Shown here: piece after piece, positions 1 through 5,144 of the stretch
Position numbering within the stretch: position 1 is the stretch's first letter
How the letters are laid out: each line of letters begins with the position of its first letter
Source: Bacteroidales bacterium
Lineage (GTDB): Bacteria; Bacteroidota; Bacteroidia; Bacteroidales; Dysgonomonadaceae
NCBI GenBank assembly: GCA_012728155.1
Contig: JAAYFR010000338.1
Coordinates: 1 to 5,144, forward strand
Direction of reading: 5' to 3'
DNA: 5,144 bases
Notes under the pieces: generated by a model
What the model was told of the DNA's origin: nothing
The model's database searches: none
Seen by the model: only the letters and a program-made list of their open reading frames with translations
Program-made: the position numbers and the translations under genes

Positions 1-79
1 GGCCCCTGACCGTTCGGGCAATTCCGCTTACGTTCGCATAAGCTTTCCTGAAGATATTCCACGCCCTTGTCAGAGGAAC
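1..79 (-). pseudogene. C-terminal continuation of the KamA-like gene beyond the TAA stop
   Basis: Read in the same frame as the KamA-like gene, the 26 codons after TAA (80-82) are fully open to the window edge. They contain VPLTRAW, then RKAY, VSG and ARTVRG, which match the conserved C-terminal region of KamA-family proteins, normally reading roughly F-E-V-P-L at the join. Base 1 would begin the next codon, consistent with the Pro of the usual RGP. The conserved sequence on both sides and the absence of a frameshift point to one base change, GAA (Glu) to TAA. The rest of the gene lies outside the window. A real nonsense mutation and a sequencing error cannot be told apart here. Confidence 0.85.
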
Positions 80-1072
80 TTAGAAAAACGCTTTCGAGCC
101 GGTATCGCGGGCAACAAACATATAATACGGGACAAGCCCCAAACGGACCTGCTCTTTCCACATCTTCGACCAGGTTTCCGGATTATCATTGATGTTTCGT
201 AACAACGGTGATTGAGTCCGGATCTGCGTTCCGGTATTCCGTATCCGCTCAATCGCCCGCCTAACAGCATCTGTCATTAATTCATCGGGATGATTGAAGT
301 GTGCCTGAAATGCCAGGTGCTTGCCTGCTCTACTTACTTTTTCGAATAAAAAAAGAAGATCGTCGGCATCTTTATCCGTCAAAAACCGGTAGGGCCAGTA
401 AGCAAGTGATTTAGAACCAACCCGTATGTTTTGTATATGGCTAAACTCTTTCGATAAAAGCGGCTCTGTATAAGCCGATAAAATTCTTGCATTTGCCGTT
501 AAAGGATCTCCCCCGGTAAACAGCACATCAGAAACTTTAGGGTGTTTAAGCAGGTATTTGTGAAGCAGAGCGGCTTCCTTCATCGCAAATTTTAGTTCGC
601 TCATTCCTGTAAATTGCGGCCAGCGAAAACAAAACGTGCAATAAGCGTGACAAGTTTGTCCCTGGCTAGGGAAAAACAACACTGTTTCCCGGTATTTATG
701 CTGGATTCCGTGCAGCTTCTCCCCTTCAAACAGAGGAATGTTGCTCTCCTGTCCTGCCGGATTCGGATTTAACTTCAGTCTGATTTTGTTTATCTCATTT
801 TTAACAACCCGCGGATCTGCTCCTGATTGCAATAAATTTGTCACTTTATCGTAATGTTGTTTCGACAACATCTCTTTTCTCGGGAAAGTAAGCGTAAAAA
901 TGGGATCGTCGGGTATATTGTTCCAATCGATCAGTTGTTCTACTACATAGTTGTTCGACTTGAAGGGAAGAACATTTCCTACCACCCGAATGGCTTCAAT
1001 TTGTTCGGATGATAGGTTGGATATCTGTGGTAACTCTGTAAAATTGTGTCGGGTATAACTCTTGTAATTCAT
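80..1072 (-). CDS. KamA-family radical SAM/PLP aminomutase-like protein, cut short by an in-frame TAA
   Basis: The protein resembles lysine 2,3-aminomutases, which use a 4Fe-4S cluster, S-adenosylmethionine and PLP to move an amino group between carbons; the substrate here is unknown. Numbering from the GTG at 1126, the radical SAM motif CxxxCxxC is C159, C163 and C166, followed by FRW. GGDPL is at 205-209, and the segment QSPLLRNIND (305-314) matches the aminomutase region that carries a substrate-binding Asp. I prefer the ATG at 1072 (residue 19, MNYKSYTRHNF) because family members, as I remember them, begin there and because a predicted promoter at 1140-1147 would leave almost no leader for the upstream starts (GTG 1126, ATG 1117). 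The product ends right after MFVARDTGSKAFF. Family proteins normally continue for roughly 70-100 residues, including the equivalent of the PLP lysine, so this polypeptide is probably inactive. It is divergent from the arginine operon; no functional link is evident. Confidence 0.85.
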   Translation of the reverse strand: MNYKSYTRHNFTELPQISNLSSEQIEAIRVVGNVLPFKSNNYVVEQLIDWNNIPDDPIFTLTFPRKEMLSKQHYDKVTNLLQSGADPRVVKNEINKIRLKLNPNPAGQESNIPLFEGEKLHGIQHKYRETVLFFPSQGQTCHAYCTFCFRWPQFTGMSELKFAMKEAALLHKYLLKHPKVSDVLFTGGDPLTANARILSAYTEPLLSKEFSHIQNIRVGSKSLAYWPYRFLTDKDADDLLFLFEKVSRAGKHLAFQAHFNHPDELMTDAVRRAIERIRNTGTQIRTQSPLLRNINDNPETWSKMWKEQVRLGLVPYYMFVARDTGSKAFF

Positions 1073-1139
1073 TTTTGTTCTTGATTTTTCCGATGTGTAA
1101 CTCACTGCAAATGACATAAAAATCACTCACATCATTTTA

Positions 1140-1147
1140 CAAAAATA
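1140..1147 (-). promoter_or_regulatory. Predicted Bacteroidetes -7 element for the KamA-like gene
   Basis: On the minus strand this reads TATTTTTG, an exact match to TAnnTTTG, the -7 element of the Bacteroidetes primary sigma factor. The upstream TTG-containing sequence lies closer than the usual 19-21 nt, so the -33 element is weak. Transcription would begin near 1133-1136, about 60 nt upstream of the preferred ATG at 1072. Confidence 0.45.
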
Positions 1148-1279
1148 GGGAAATCAAAAAACAACCCATCATTTGTAAACACTCTTTACGCTTTTTTTTA
1201 ATAATTTGGCAAGAATTTCTATTTTATTTTTTTAGATGAAATTTCCTGTCGTTTTCTCGTTTTTATTAAATATAAGTGT

Positions 1280-1287
1280 TACTTTTG
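1280..1287 (+). promoter_or_regulatory. Predicted -7 element of the arginine operon promoter
   Basis: The sequence TACTTTTG matches TAnnTTTG exactly. No clear TTTG -33 box lies about 20 nt upstream; the region near 1256-1262 is T-rich only. Transcription would start about 1291-1295, only a few bases before the leader ORF at 1296 and nearly 190 nt before the GNAT start. That leaves a long untranslated leader containing the structures described at 1331-1430. Confidence 0.55.
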
Positions 1288-1295
1288 CACATCCA

Positions 1296-1364
1296 ATGAA
1301 AGTATTACTAACACATATCGTTCCCAGATACATCGTTATGGATTTAGTCCGACGATGCCACTAA
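1296..1364 (+). CDS. Putative arginine leader peptide (22 codons)
   Basis: An ATG-to-TAA ORF of 22 codons begins MKVLL and ends LVRRCH. It has Arg at positions 11 (AGA), 19 and 20 (tandem CGA CGA at 1350-1355), so the tandem lies two codons before the stop-proximal Cys and His. The ORF stands alone between a predicted promoter and an arginine biosynthesis operon, and its stop is 7 nt before an 11-bp stem-loop. This is the layout of amino-acid leader peptides, in which slow decoding of scarce charged tRNA alters RNA folding. An internal ATG at 1338 would give an 8-codon version that keeps the tandem Arg. Arg is not the most common residue (Val 4, Leu 3, Arg 3), no ribosome binding site is evident, and the predicted transcription start is only a few bases upstream, so translation is unproven. 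Confidence 0.5.
   Translation: MKVLLTHIVPRYIVMDLVRRCH
1331..1357 (+). promoter_or_regulatory. Leader stem-loop 1, overlapping the Arg codons of the leader ORF
   Basis: CATCGT (1331-1336) pairs with ACGATG (1352-1357), and GGA (1340-1342) pairs with TCC (1348-1350) above an internal loop. The 3' side covers the tandem CGA codons, so a ribosome translating the leader would melt it. Part of the 3' side (AGTCCG, 1346-1351) can instead pair with CGGATT (1380-1385), which lies in the 5' arm and loop of the next hairpin. The two foldings are mutually exclusive. Confidence 0.4.
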
Positions 1365-1371
1365 CCCTTCC

Positions 1372-1407
1372 GGTTTTTACGGATTTTAGGTTATAGCCGT
1401 AAAAATC
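1372..1407 (+). promoter_or_regulatory. Leader stem-loop 2, strong hairpin after the leader ORF
   Basis: GGTTTTTACGG (1372-1382) pairs with CCGTAAAAATC (1397-1407): 11 consecutive pairs with one G-U, around a 14-nt loop. No T-run follows the 3' arm, so it is not a standard intrinsic terminator. The loop sequence GGTTA (1389-1393) is complementary to TAACC (1362-1366), which contains the leader stop codon, so a pseudoknot or alternative fold is possible. It most plausibly belongs to an attenuation device with the leader ORF. A DNA operator with this inverted repeat is the alternative. Confidence 0.6.
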
Positions 1408-1415
1408 AACCCTAT

Positions 1416-1430
1416 TACGTTGCAACCGTA
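1416..1430. repeat. Near-palindrome around GTTGCAAC
   Basis: The perfect 8-bp palindrome GTTGCAAC (1419-1426) is flanked by TAC on the left and, after one extra C, GTA on the right. As RNA, TACG (1416-1419) and CGTA (1427-1430) could form a short stem. The CCGTA at 1426-1430 repeats the start of the 3' arm of stem-loop 2 and could compete for TACGG (1378-1382). It may be a protein-binding site or a minor part of the leader fold. Confidence 0.3.
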
Positions 1431-1481
1431 CAAGTAAATCCTTCTTTTATTTATCATTTATAAAAAATTTTATTACACAAA

Positions 1482-2096
1482 ATGGATGTGGAAATTTATA
1501 TAGCTACTTCCGCTTACGCAAAATACGCACAGGAAGTGTGTGATTTAATATACGAATCGGCTCAGGCACGCGGTACAGGTATTGCCAAACGGAGCGCAGA
1601 GTACGTCGCGGAAAAAATAAATGCCGGCAAGGCGGTCATAGCGCTGGATGGGGATAAACTAGTGGGATTCGCCTATATTGAGACGTTCAGCCACCAGCGG
1701 TTTGTTGCCAACTCGGGACTTGTTGTGCATCCCGATTATCGGAACATGGGGTTAGCTCGGAAAATAAAACGAAAAATTTTTGATCTTTCCAGAAAGCTAT
1801 TTCCACACGCTAAAATATTCAGCATTACTACCGGACTGGCAGTAATGAAGATGAACACTGAACTGGGCTTTAAGCCGGTAACCTTTTCCGAGCTTACCGA
1901 CGATGAAGAATTCTGGAAAGGTTGTCAGGGTTGCCGAAATTTCGATATTCTTCAACGCAACAACTACAAAATGTGCCTTTGCACAGGGCTATTGTACGAT
2001 CCGGCACAGAAAGAAGTTGCAGCCAGTTCGTTTGCAAAAAAAGTAGTGAAACCGATCATAAAGAAGAAAGCTCCGAATAAAATGTATAAAAAATAA
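1482..2096 (+). CDS. GNAT-family acyltransferase, probable N-acylglutamate synthase of arginine biosynthesis
   Basis: The 204-residue protein has a GNAT fold. The central strand SGLVVHPDYRNMGLARKI (about 78-95) contains the acyl-CoA pyrophosphate loop RNMGLA (87-92), and ELGF (127-130) is the usual late GNAT motif. As first gene before argG, argC and argD it probably acylates glutamate, the first step of the pathway. In Bacteroides a gene in this position has been proposed to do this job, perhaps with succinyl-CoA. It lacks the amino-acid-kinase domain of classical ArgA, so the usual arginine feedback domain is missing. After the GNAT core come four cysteines, C148-x2-C151 and C165-x-C167, which could bind a metal, then a Lys-rich tail (186-204). 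ATG 1482 is the natural start, preceded by an AT-rich stretch without Shine-Dalgarno. The donor and substrate are inferred from context only. Confidence 0.85.
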   Translation: MDVEIYIATSAYAKYAQEVCDLIYESAQARGTGIAKRSAEYVAEKINAGKAVIALDGDKLVGFAYIETFSHQRFVANSGLVVHPDYRNMGLARKIKRKIFDLSRKLFPHAKIFSITTGLAVMKMNTELGFKPVTFSELTDDEEFWKGCQGCRNFDILQRNNYKMCLCTGLLYDPAQKEVAASSFAKKVVKPIIKKKAPNKMYKK

Positions 2097-2103
2097 TAAT
2101 CAC

Positions 2104-2163
2104 GGTTATTTGCTGTTCGCCTCTCCGGTTCAATGCAGGGCCAATAGCCAACAACAGGTAACC
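2104..2163 (+). promoter_or_regulatory. Long imperfect stem-loop in the GNAT-argG spacer
   Basis: The left arm (2104-2117, GGTTATTTGCTGTT) pairs with the right arm (2150-2163, AACAACAGGTAACC) over 14 positions, with two G-U pairs and a single C-A mismatch, around a 32-nt loop. It fills most of the 83-nt spacer and ends 16 nt before the argG ATG. No T-run follows, so it is unlikely to terminate transcription. It could affect mRNA processing, stability or argG translation. Confidence 0.5.
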
Positions 2164-2179
2164 AAAAAGCCTAAAATAT

Positions 2180-3364
2180 ATGAAACAAAAAGTAGTTTTG
2201 GCATTCAGCGGCGGTCTCGACACTTCATTTTGTGTGCCGTATCTTATCAACAAACGCAATTTGGAGGTACATACAGTAATTGTCAACACTGGCGGTTTTT
2301 CAGACCAAGAGCTGAAAGGTATTGAAGAGCGTTCCAAGATCCTGGGAGCGTTATCCCATACAACAATTGATGCCGTAAACGATTATTACGAAAAAGGCAT
2401 CAGGTATCTGATTTTCGGCAATATTCTTAAAAACAACACCTACCCTCTTTCTGTCAGTTCCGAACGTTTCTTCCAGGCCCTATCGGTGCTGGAACACGTA
2501 AAAAAAATCGGTGCCGAATATGTTGCCCACGGAAGTACCGGTGCCGGGAATGATCAGGTACGCTTCGACCTGGTTTTTGAAGTGTTGGCTCCCGATGTAA
2601 AGATTATCGCTCCTATCCGGGAGTTAGGGTTATCGCGTCAGGAAGAAATTGATTACCTGAAATCGAACGGATTTAATTTTTCTTGGGAAAAATCGAAATA
2701 TTCCATCAACCAGGGGTTGTGGGGAACAAGTGTTGGTGGCGTTGAAACGTTGAAGTCATCAGGCATTCTTCCCGAAGAAGCCTACCCCTCACAAGTCTCT
2801 GATCACGGCGTGGAGCGAATAAAGATTGGTTTTGAAAAAGGAGAACCGGTTTCCCTGAACGGTGAGAAAATGTCACCCGTAAACGTTATCCGCACACTGC
2901 ACAAATGGGCATCCCGATTCGGTATTGGCAGGGACGTTCATGTAGGCGACACCATTATCGGAACAAAGGGAAGGGTTGCCTTCGAAGCTCCGGCACCCCT
3001 GATTCTGGTAAAAGCACACCACTTGTTGGAAAAGCACGTGCTTACCAAGCAACAACTCTATTGGAAAGATCAGCTATCGAACTGGTACGGGCAGTTGATG
3101 CATGAAGCCCAGTACCTGGAACCCGTTATGCGCAATATTGAAACGTTTTTGGATGACACCCAGCAGTTTGTTACGGGTGAAGTGGATGTAGAGCTTCGTC
3201 CTTACCATTTCTCGGTATTGGCTTGCAGCACGGATTACGATTTGATGAATCCGGTTTTCGGAGAGTATGGTGAAGTGAACAAATCGTTTACCGGACAAGA
3301 CGTCATTGGTTTTACCAAGGTAATTTCGAATCCGTTGAAGATATATTATACAATTCATAAATAG
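2180..3364 (+). CDS. argG: Argininosuccinate synthase
   Basis: This cytosolic enzyme joins citrulline and aspartate using ATP (giving AMP and pyrophosphate) to form argininosuccinate, the penultimate step to arginine. The 394-residue length is normal. AFSGGLDTS (8-16) is the ATP-pyrophosphatase loop and first family signature. TGAGNDQVRF (120-129) is the second signature, but Ala122 stands where most family members have Lys. YPLSVSSER (88-96) also departs from the common YPLGTSLAR form. KSKYSINQGLWG (171-182) is the usual substrate-region sequence. These differences look like a lineage variant, as the rest of the protein is intact. It is the second gene of the operon; the ATG follows an AT-rich stretch (CTAAAATAT) with no Shine-Dalgarno, and the stop is 14 nt before argC. 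Confidence 0.97.
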   Translation: MKQKVVLAFSGGLDTSFCVPYLINKRNLEVHTVIVNTGGFSDQELKGIEERSKILGALSHTTIDAVNDYYEKGIRYLIFGNILKNNTYPLSVSSERFFQALSVLEHVKKIGAEYVAHGSTGAGNDQVRFDLVFEVLAPDVKIIAPIRELGLSRQEEIDYLKSNGFNFSWEKSKYSINQGLWGTSVGGVETLKSSGILPEEAYPSQVSDHGVERIKIGFEKGEPVSLNGEKMSPVNVIRTLHKWASRFGIGRDVHVGDTIIGTKGRVAFEAPAPLILVKAHHLLEKHVLTKQQLYWKDQLSNWYGQLMHEAQYLEPVMRNIETFLDDTQQFVTGEVDVELRPYHFSVLACSTDYDLMNPVFGEYGEVNKSFTGQDVIGFTKVISNPLKIYYTIHK

Positions 3365-3378
3365 TCTTAATCGATAAA

Positions 3379-4353
3379 ATGATTAAAGTATCCATTGCCG
3401 GAGGGACCGGCTACACTGCCGGCGAACTGCTCCGTATCCTGCTGAATCATCCCGGGGTGACGTTAGAGTCGGTAATCAGTTCGAGCTCCGCCGGAATGCC
3501 GGTTGCCGGTATACACCGTGACTTATTGGGCGAAACCGACATAACGTTTTCCGACAATACCGGACATCCGGATGTCATTTTTCTTTGCCTCGGCCACGGA
3601 CTTTCACGTGCCTTTCTTAACGAGAATGATATCCCTGCGGCTTGCAAGGTAATTGACTTGGGAAATGATTTTCGCAACGATCCGGTGTTTGGTGAGCGGA
3701 ATTTTGTTTTCGGGTTATGCGAACTCAATCGGGAACAAATCCGCAAAGCAAACAGCGTGGCCAATCCGGGGTGTTTTTCCTCGTCAATCATGTTGGCTTT
3801 GCTGCCGCTGGCAGCGTTGAATAAGTTGACGGACGACATTCACGTACATGCCATCACCGGATCGACCGGTGCCGGAAAAAAGCCTGTGAGCACCACGCAT
3901 TTCAGTTATCGGGACAACAATATCTCCGTTTACAAACCTTTTACCCACCAGCATTTAGCGGAAATTGAACGAACGTTAAAAGCTGCCGGAAACAAGGTGC
4001 TGCCACCCATACAGTGGATTCCCATGCGCGGTGATTTTACCCGGGGGATTTTCGCCAGTGTGTACACCCGGTGGGATAACCTGATGTCCGAAACCGAAGT
4101 GATCAATTACTACAAGGAGTATTACAAGACCTCGCCTTTTGTTTTCGTTTCGGATGAGCCAATCAGCCTGAAAGAAGTGGTAAACACCAATAAATGCCTG
4201 CTTCACATCGGATTTCACAACGGATATATTCACATAACTTCTGTTCTTGACAACCTGTTGAAGGGAGCATCAGGACAAGCAGTACAGAATATGAACCTGA
4301 TGTTCGGGCTGGATGAGACCATGGGATTAAGATTAAAAGGAAGCGTATTTTGA
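3379..4353 (+). CDS. argC: N-acyl-gamma-glutamyl-phosphate reductase
   Basis: ArgC reduces N-acetyl- (or N-succinyl-) glutamyl-5-phosphate with NADPH to the semialdehyde, the third step of ornithine synthesis. The 324-residue protein starts with the Rossmann nucleotide-binding loop AGGTGYTAGE (7-16). The catalytic cysteine is Cys132 in NPGCFSSS (129-136). GSTGAGKKP (161-169) and YKPFTHQHLAEIE (185-197), which holds candidate catalytic histidines, follow in the expected order. The C-terminal DNLLKGASGQAVQNMNLM is the conserved closing segment of the family. Length and domain order fit the shorter ArgC type. It lies 14 nt after argG, so the two are almost certainly co-transcribed. Whether the acyl group is acetyl or succinyl cannot be read from the sequence. 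Confidence 0.96.
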   Translation: MIKVSIAGGTGYTAGELLRILLNHPGVTLESVISSSSAGMPVAGIHRDLLGETDITFSDNTGHPDVIFLCLGHGLSRAFLNENDIPAACKVIDLGNDFRNDPVFGERNFVFGLCELNREQIRKANSVANPGCFSSSIMLALLPLAALNKLTDDIHVHAITGSTGAGKKPVSTTHFSYRDNNISVYKPFTHQHLAEIERTLKAAGNKVLPPIQWIPMRGDFTRGIFASVYTRWDNLMSETEVINYYKEYYKTSPFVFVSDEPISLKEVVNTNKCLLHIGFHNGYIHITSVLDNLLKGASGQAVQNMNLMFGLDETMGLRLKGSVF

Positions 4354-4372
4354 TTCGCTCTGCCGACTGAAG

Positions 4373-4413
4373 CCAGACTTTAAGATTTTTGTATGTCTGG
4401 TGTCTGAAGTCTG
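4373..4413. repeat. GTCTG heptad repeat with complementary CAGAC in the argC-argD spacer
   Basis: GTCTG occurs three times at an exact 7-nt spacing (starts 4395, 4402, 4409). CCAGAC (4373-4378) can pair with GTCTGG (4395-4400) around a 16-nt loop, or CAGACTT (4374-4380) can pair with AAGTCTG (4407-4413). The two hairpins exclude each other. No T-run follows, and argD begins 30 nt later after an AT-rich stretch. It may be a small intergenic repeat or an mRNA processing or stability element. Confidence 0.45.
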
Positions 4414-4443
4414 CTATCAAATAATTAATAATTCACAATTAAA

Positions 4444-5144
4444 ATGAATCTGTTTGACGTATATTCTTTGTGGAATATTGAACCTGTCCGCGCAAAGGGT
4501 TGCCGCGTATGGGACAGGAAGGGTGTGGAATACCTCGATTTTTACGGGGGGCACGCCGTGATTTCCATCGGCCATTCCCATCCTGTTTACGTAAAAGCCA
4601 TTCAGGACCAGGCAGTAAAAATCGGGTTTTATTCCAACTCCGTTATCAACAGCCTGCAAACAGAGCTTGCCGAAAAGCTGGGGGAGCAAAGCGGTTATCC
4701 CGATTATTCGCTTTTTCTTTGCAACAGTGGGGCCGAAGCCAATGAAAACGCATTAAAACTGGCCTCTTTCCACACGGGGAAAAAGCGAATAATCGCGTTC
4801 AGTGGATCGTTCCACGGACGCACATCGGGTGCTGTTGCCATAACCGACAACCCGTCGATCCAATCGCCTTTCAACACCGGGCACGAAGTAACATTCGTCC
4901 CCCTGAACGATACCGACAAGATACTGCGTGAACTGGAAAAAGGCGATGTCGCAGCCGTTATCGCGGAAGGAATTCAGGGCGTAGCCGGAATTTTCGTTCC
5001 CGAAGACGGGTTTATGCAACAGCTTGAAAAGGCCTGCCATAAACATCGTGTGGTTCTTATTCTCGATGAGATTCAATCGGGATACGGCCGCACGGGACGT
5101 TTCTTCGCCCATCAGCACGCCGGTATCCGACCCGACATCATCAC
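4444..5144 (+). CDS. argD: N-acylornithine aminotransferase, 5' part (runs off the right edge)
   Basis: This class III PLP aminotransferase moves the amino group of glutamate to N-acetyl- or N-succinylglutamate semialdehyde to give N-acylornithine, acting directly on the ArgC product. The reading frame is open from ATG 4444 to the window end, 233 codons plus two bases, about 60 percent of a normal protein of around 375-400 residues. NSGAEANENALKLA (94-107) forms the PLP phosphate site, SFHGRT (122-127) carries the cofactor-ring stacking region, EGIQGVAGI (175-183) is conserved, and LDEIQSGYGRTG (207-218) contains Asp208 that pairs with the PLP ring nitrogen. The PLP lysine lies beyond the window. 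The start is preceded by AT-rich sequence (ACAATTAAA), with no Shine-Dalgarno. It follows argC by 90 nt in the same operon. Related ornithine or GABA aminotransferases are less likely given the context. Confidence 0.94.
   Translation, partial: MNLFDVYSLWNIEPVRAKGCRVWDRKGVEYLDFYGGHAVISIGHSHPVYVKAIQDQAVKIGFYSNSVINSLQTELAEKLGEQSGYPDYSLFLCNSGAEANENALKLASFHTGKKRIIAFSGSFHGRTSGAVAITDNPSIQSPFNTGHEVTFVPLNDTDKILRELEKGDVAAVIAEGIQGVAGIFVPEDGFMQQLEKACHKHRVVLILDEIQSGYGRTGRFFAHQHAGIRPDII

Larger units (their letters stand above)
1127..1481. promoter_or_regulatory. Divergent regulatory region between the KamA-like gene and the arginine operon
   Basis: These 355 bases hold no full-size gene. The left half (about 1148-1279) is very AT-rich with several T or A runs and shows nothing else I can name. 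A TAnnTTTG element faces left at 1140-1147 and another faces right at 1280-1287. The right half (1296-1430) holds a short leader ORF, two stem-loops and a near-palindrome, listed separately. From 1431 to 1481 the sequence is AT-rich up to the GNAT start codon. I looked for a classical ARG box (TGAAT, an AT spacer, ATTCA) and saw no convincing match. No argR gene is present in the window. Confidence 0.7.

Noticed and set aside
1372..1407. Intrinsic terminator
   Set aside because: The stem is strong enough but AACCCTATTACG follows where a T-run is needed.
1127..1481. ArgR operator (ARG box)
   Set aside because: No pair of TGAAT and ATTCA half-sites with the right spacing was seen in the region.
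2056..2337. A 93-codon minus-strand frame across the GNAT-argG junction
   Set aside because: It overlaps both genes antisense and has low-complexity hydrophobic sequence without a family match; the spacer is better explained by the inverted repeat.
3447..3839. A 130-codon minus-strand open frame
   Set aside because: It lies wholly inside argC on the opposite strand, shows no recognisable motif, and argC is certain.
4753..5118. A 121-codon minus-strand open frame
   Set aside because: It is antisense to argD, whose plus-strand frame is open from 4444 to the window end with all expected motifs.
1..5144. CRISPR array, tRNA, rRNA, insertion sequence or phage genes
   Set aside because: No regular repeat-spacer pattern, cloverleaf, transposase motif or terminal inverted repeats were seen; the window is filled by the listed genes.

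Overview
The window looks like part of a Bacteroidetes chromosome, most likely order Bacteroidales. The evidence is AT-rich spacers, genes that start without clear Shine-Dalgarno sequences, -7 promoter elements of the TAnnTTTG type, and protein variants and gene order (GNAT acyltransferase, argG, argC, argD) like those of Bacteroides-type arginine clusters. The genus cannot be fixed from the sequence.

Left part (1-1126, minus strand): a KamA-family radical SAM/PLP aminomutase-like gene, running off the left edge. It has the CxxxCxxC iron-sulfur motif and a GGDPL motif. A single in-frame TAA (80-82) interrupts it, and the same frame then continues with recognisable KamA C-terminal sequence to the window edge. 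This looks like a recent nonsense mutation or a base-call error.

Middle (1127-1481): a divergent regulatory region with a TAnnTTTG element facing each way. On the plus side, just after the predicted transcription start, lies a 22-codon leader ORF (1296-1364). It ends with two tandem CGA arginine codons three and four codons from its stop. Eight bases past the stop is an 11-bp stem-loop (1372-1407). With the overlapping alternative pairings this resembles an arginine-sensing leader (attenuator) for the operon downstream. I see no intrinsic terminator, so the mechanism is open.

Right part (1482-5144, plus strand): an arginine biosynthesis operon. A stand-alone GNAT acyltransferase probably makes N-acyl-glutamate. 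ArgC (N-acylglutamyl-phosphate reductase) and ArgD (N-acylornithine aminotransferase, cut by the right edge) carry the acylated intermediates towards N-acylornithine. ArgG (argininosuccinate synthase) acts near the end of the pathway on citrulline. Bacteroides is known to use succinylated intermediates; the window itself does not show whether acetyl or succinyl groups are used here. The kinase (argB), the transcarbamylase and argH are not in the window. A long imperfect stem-loop (2104-2163) fills the GNAT-argG spacer, and a small GTCTG repeat/inverted-repeat cluster lies between argC and argD.
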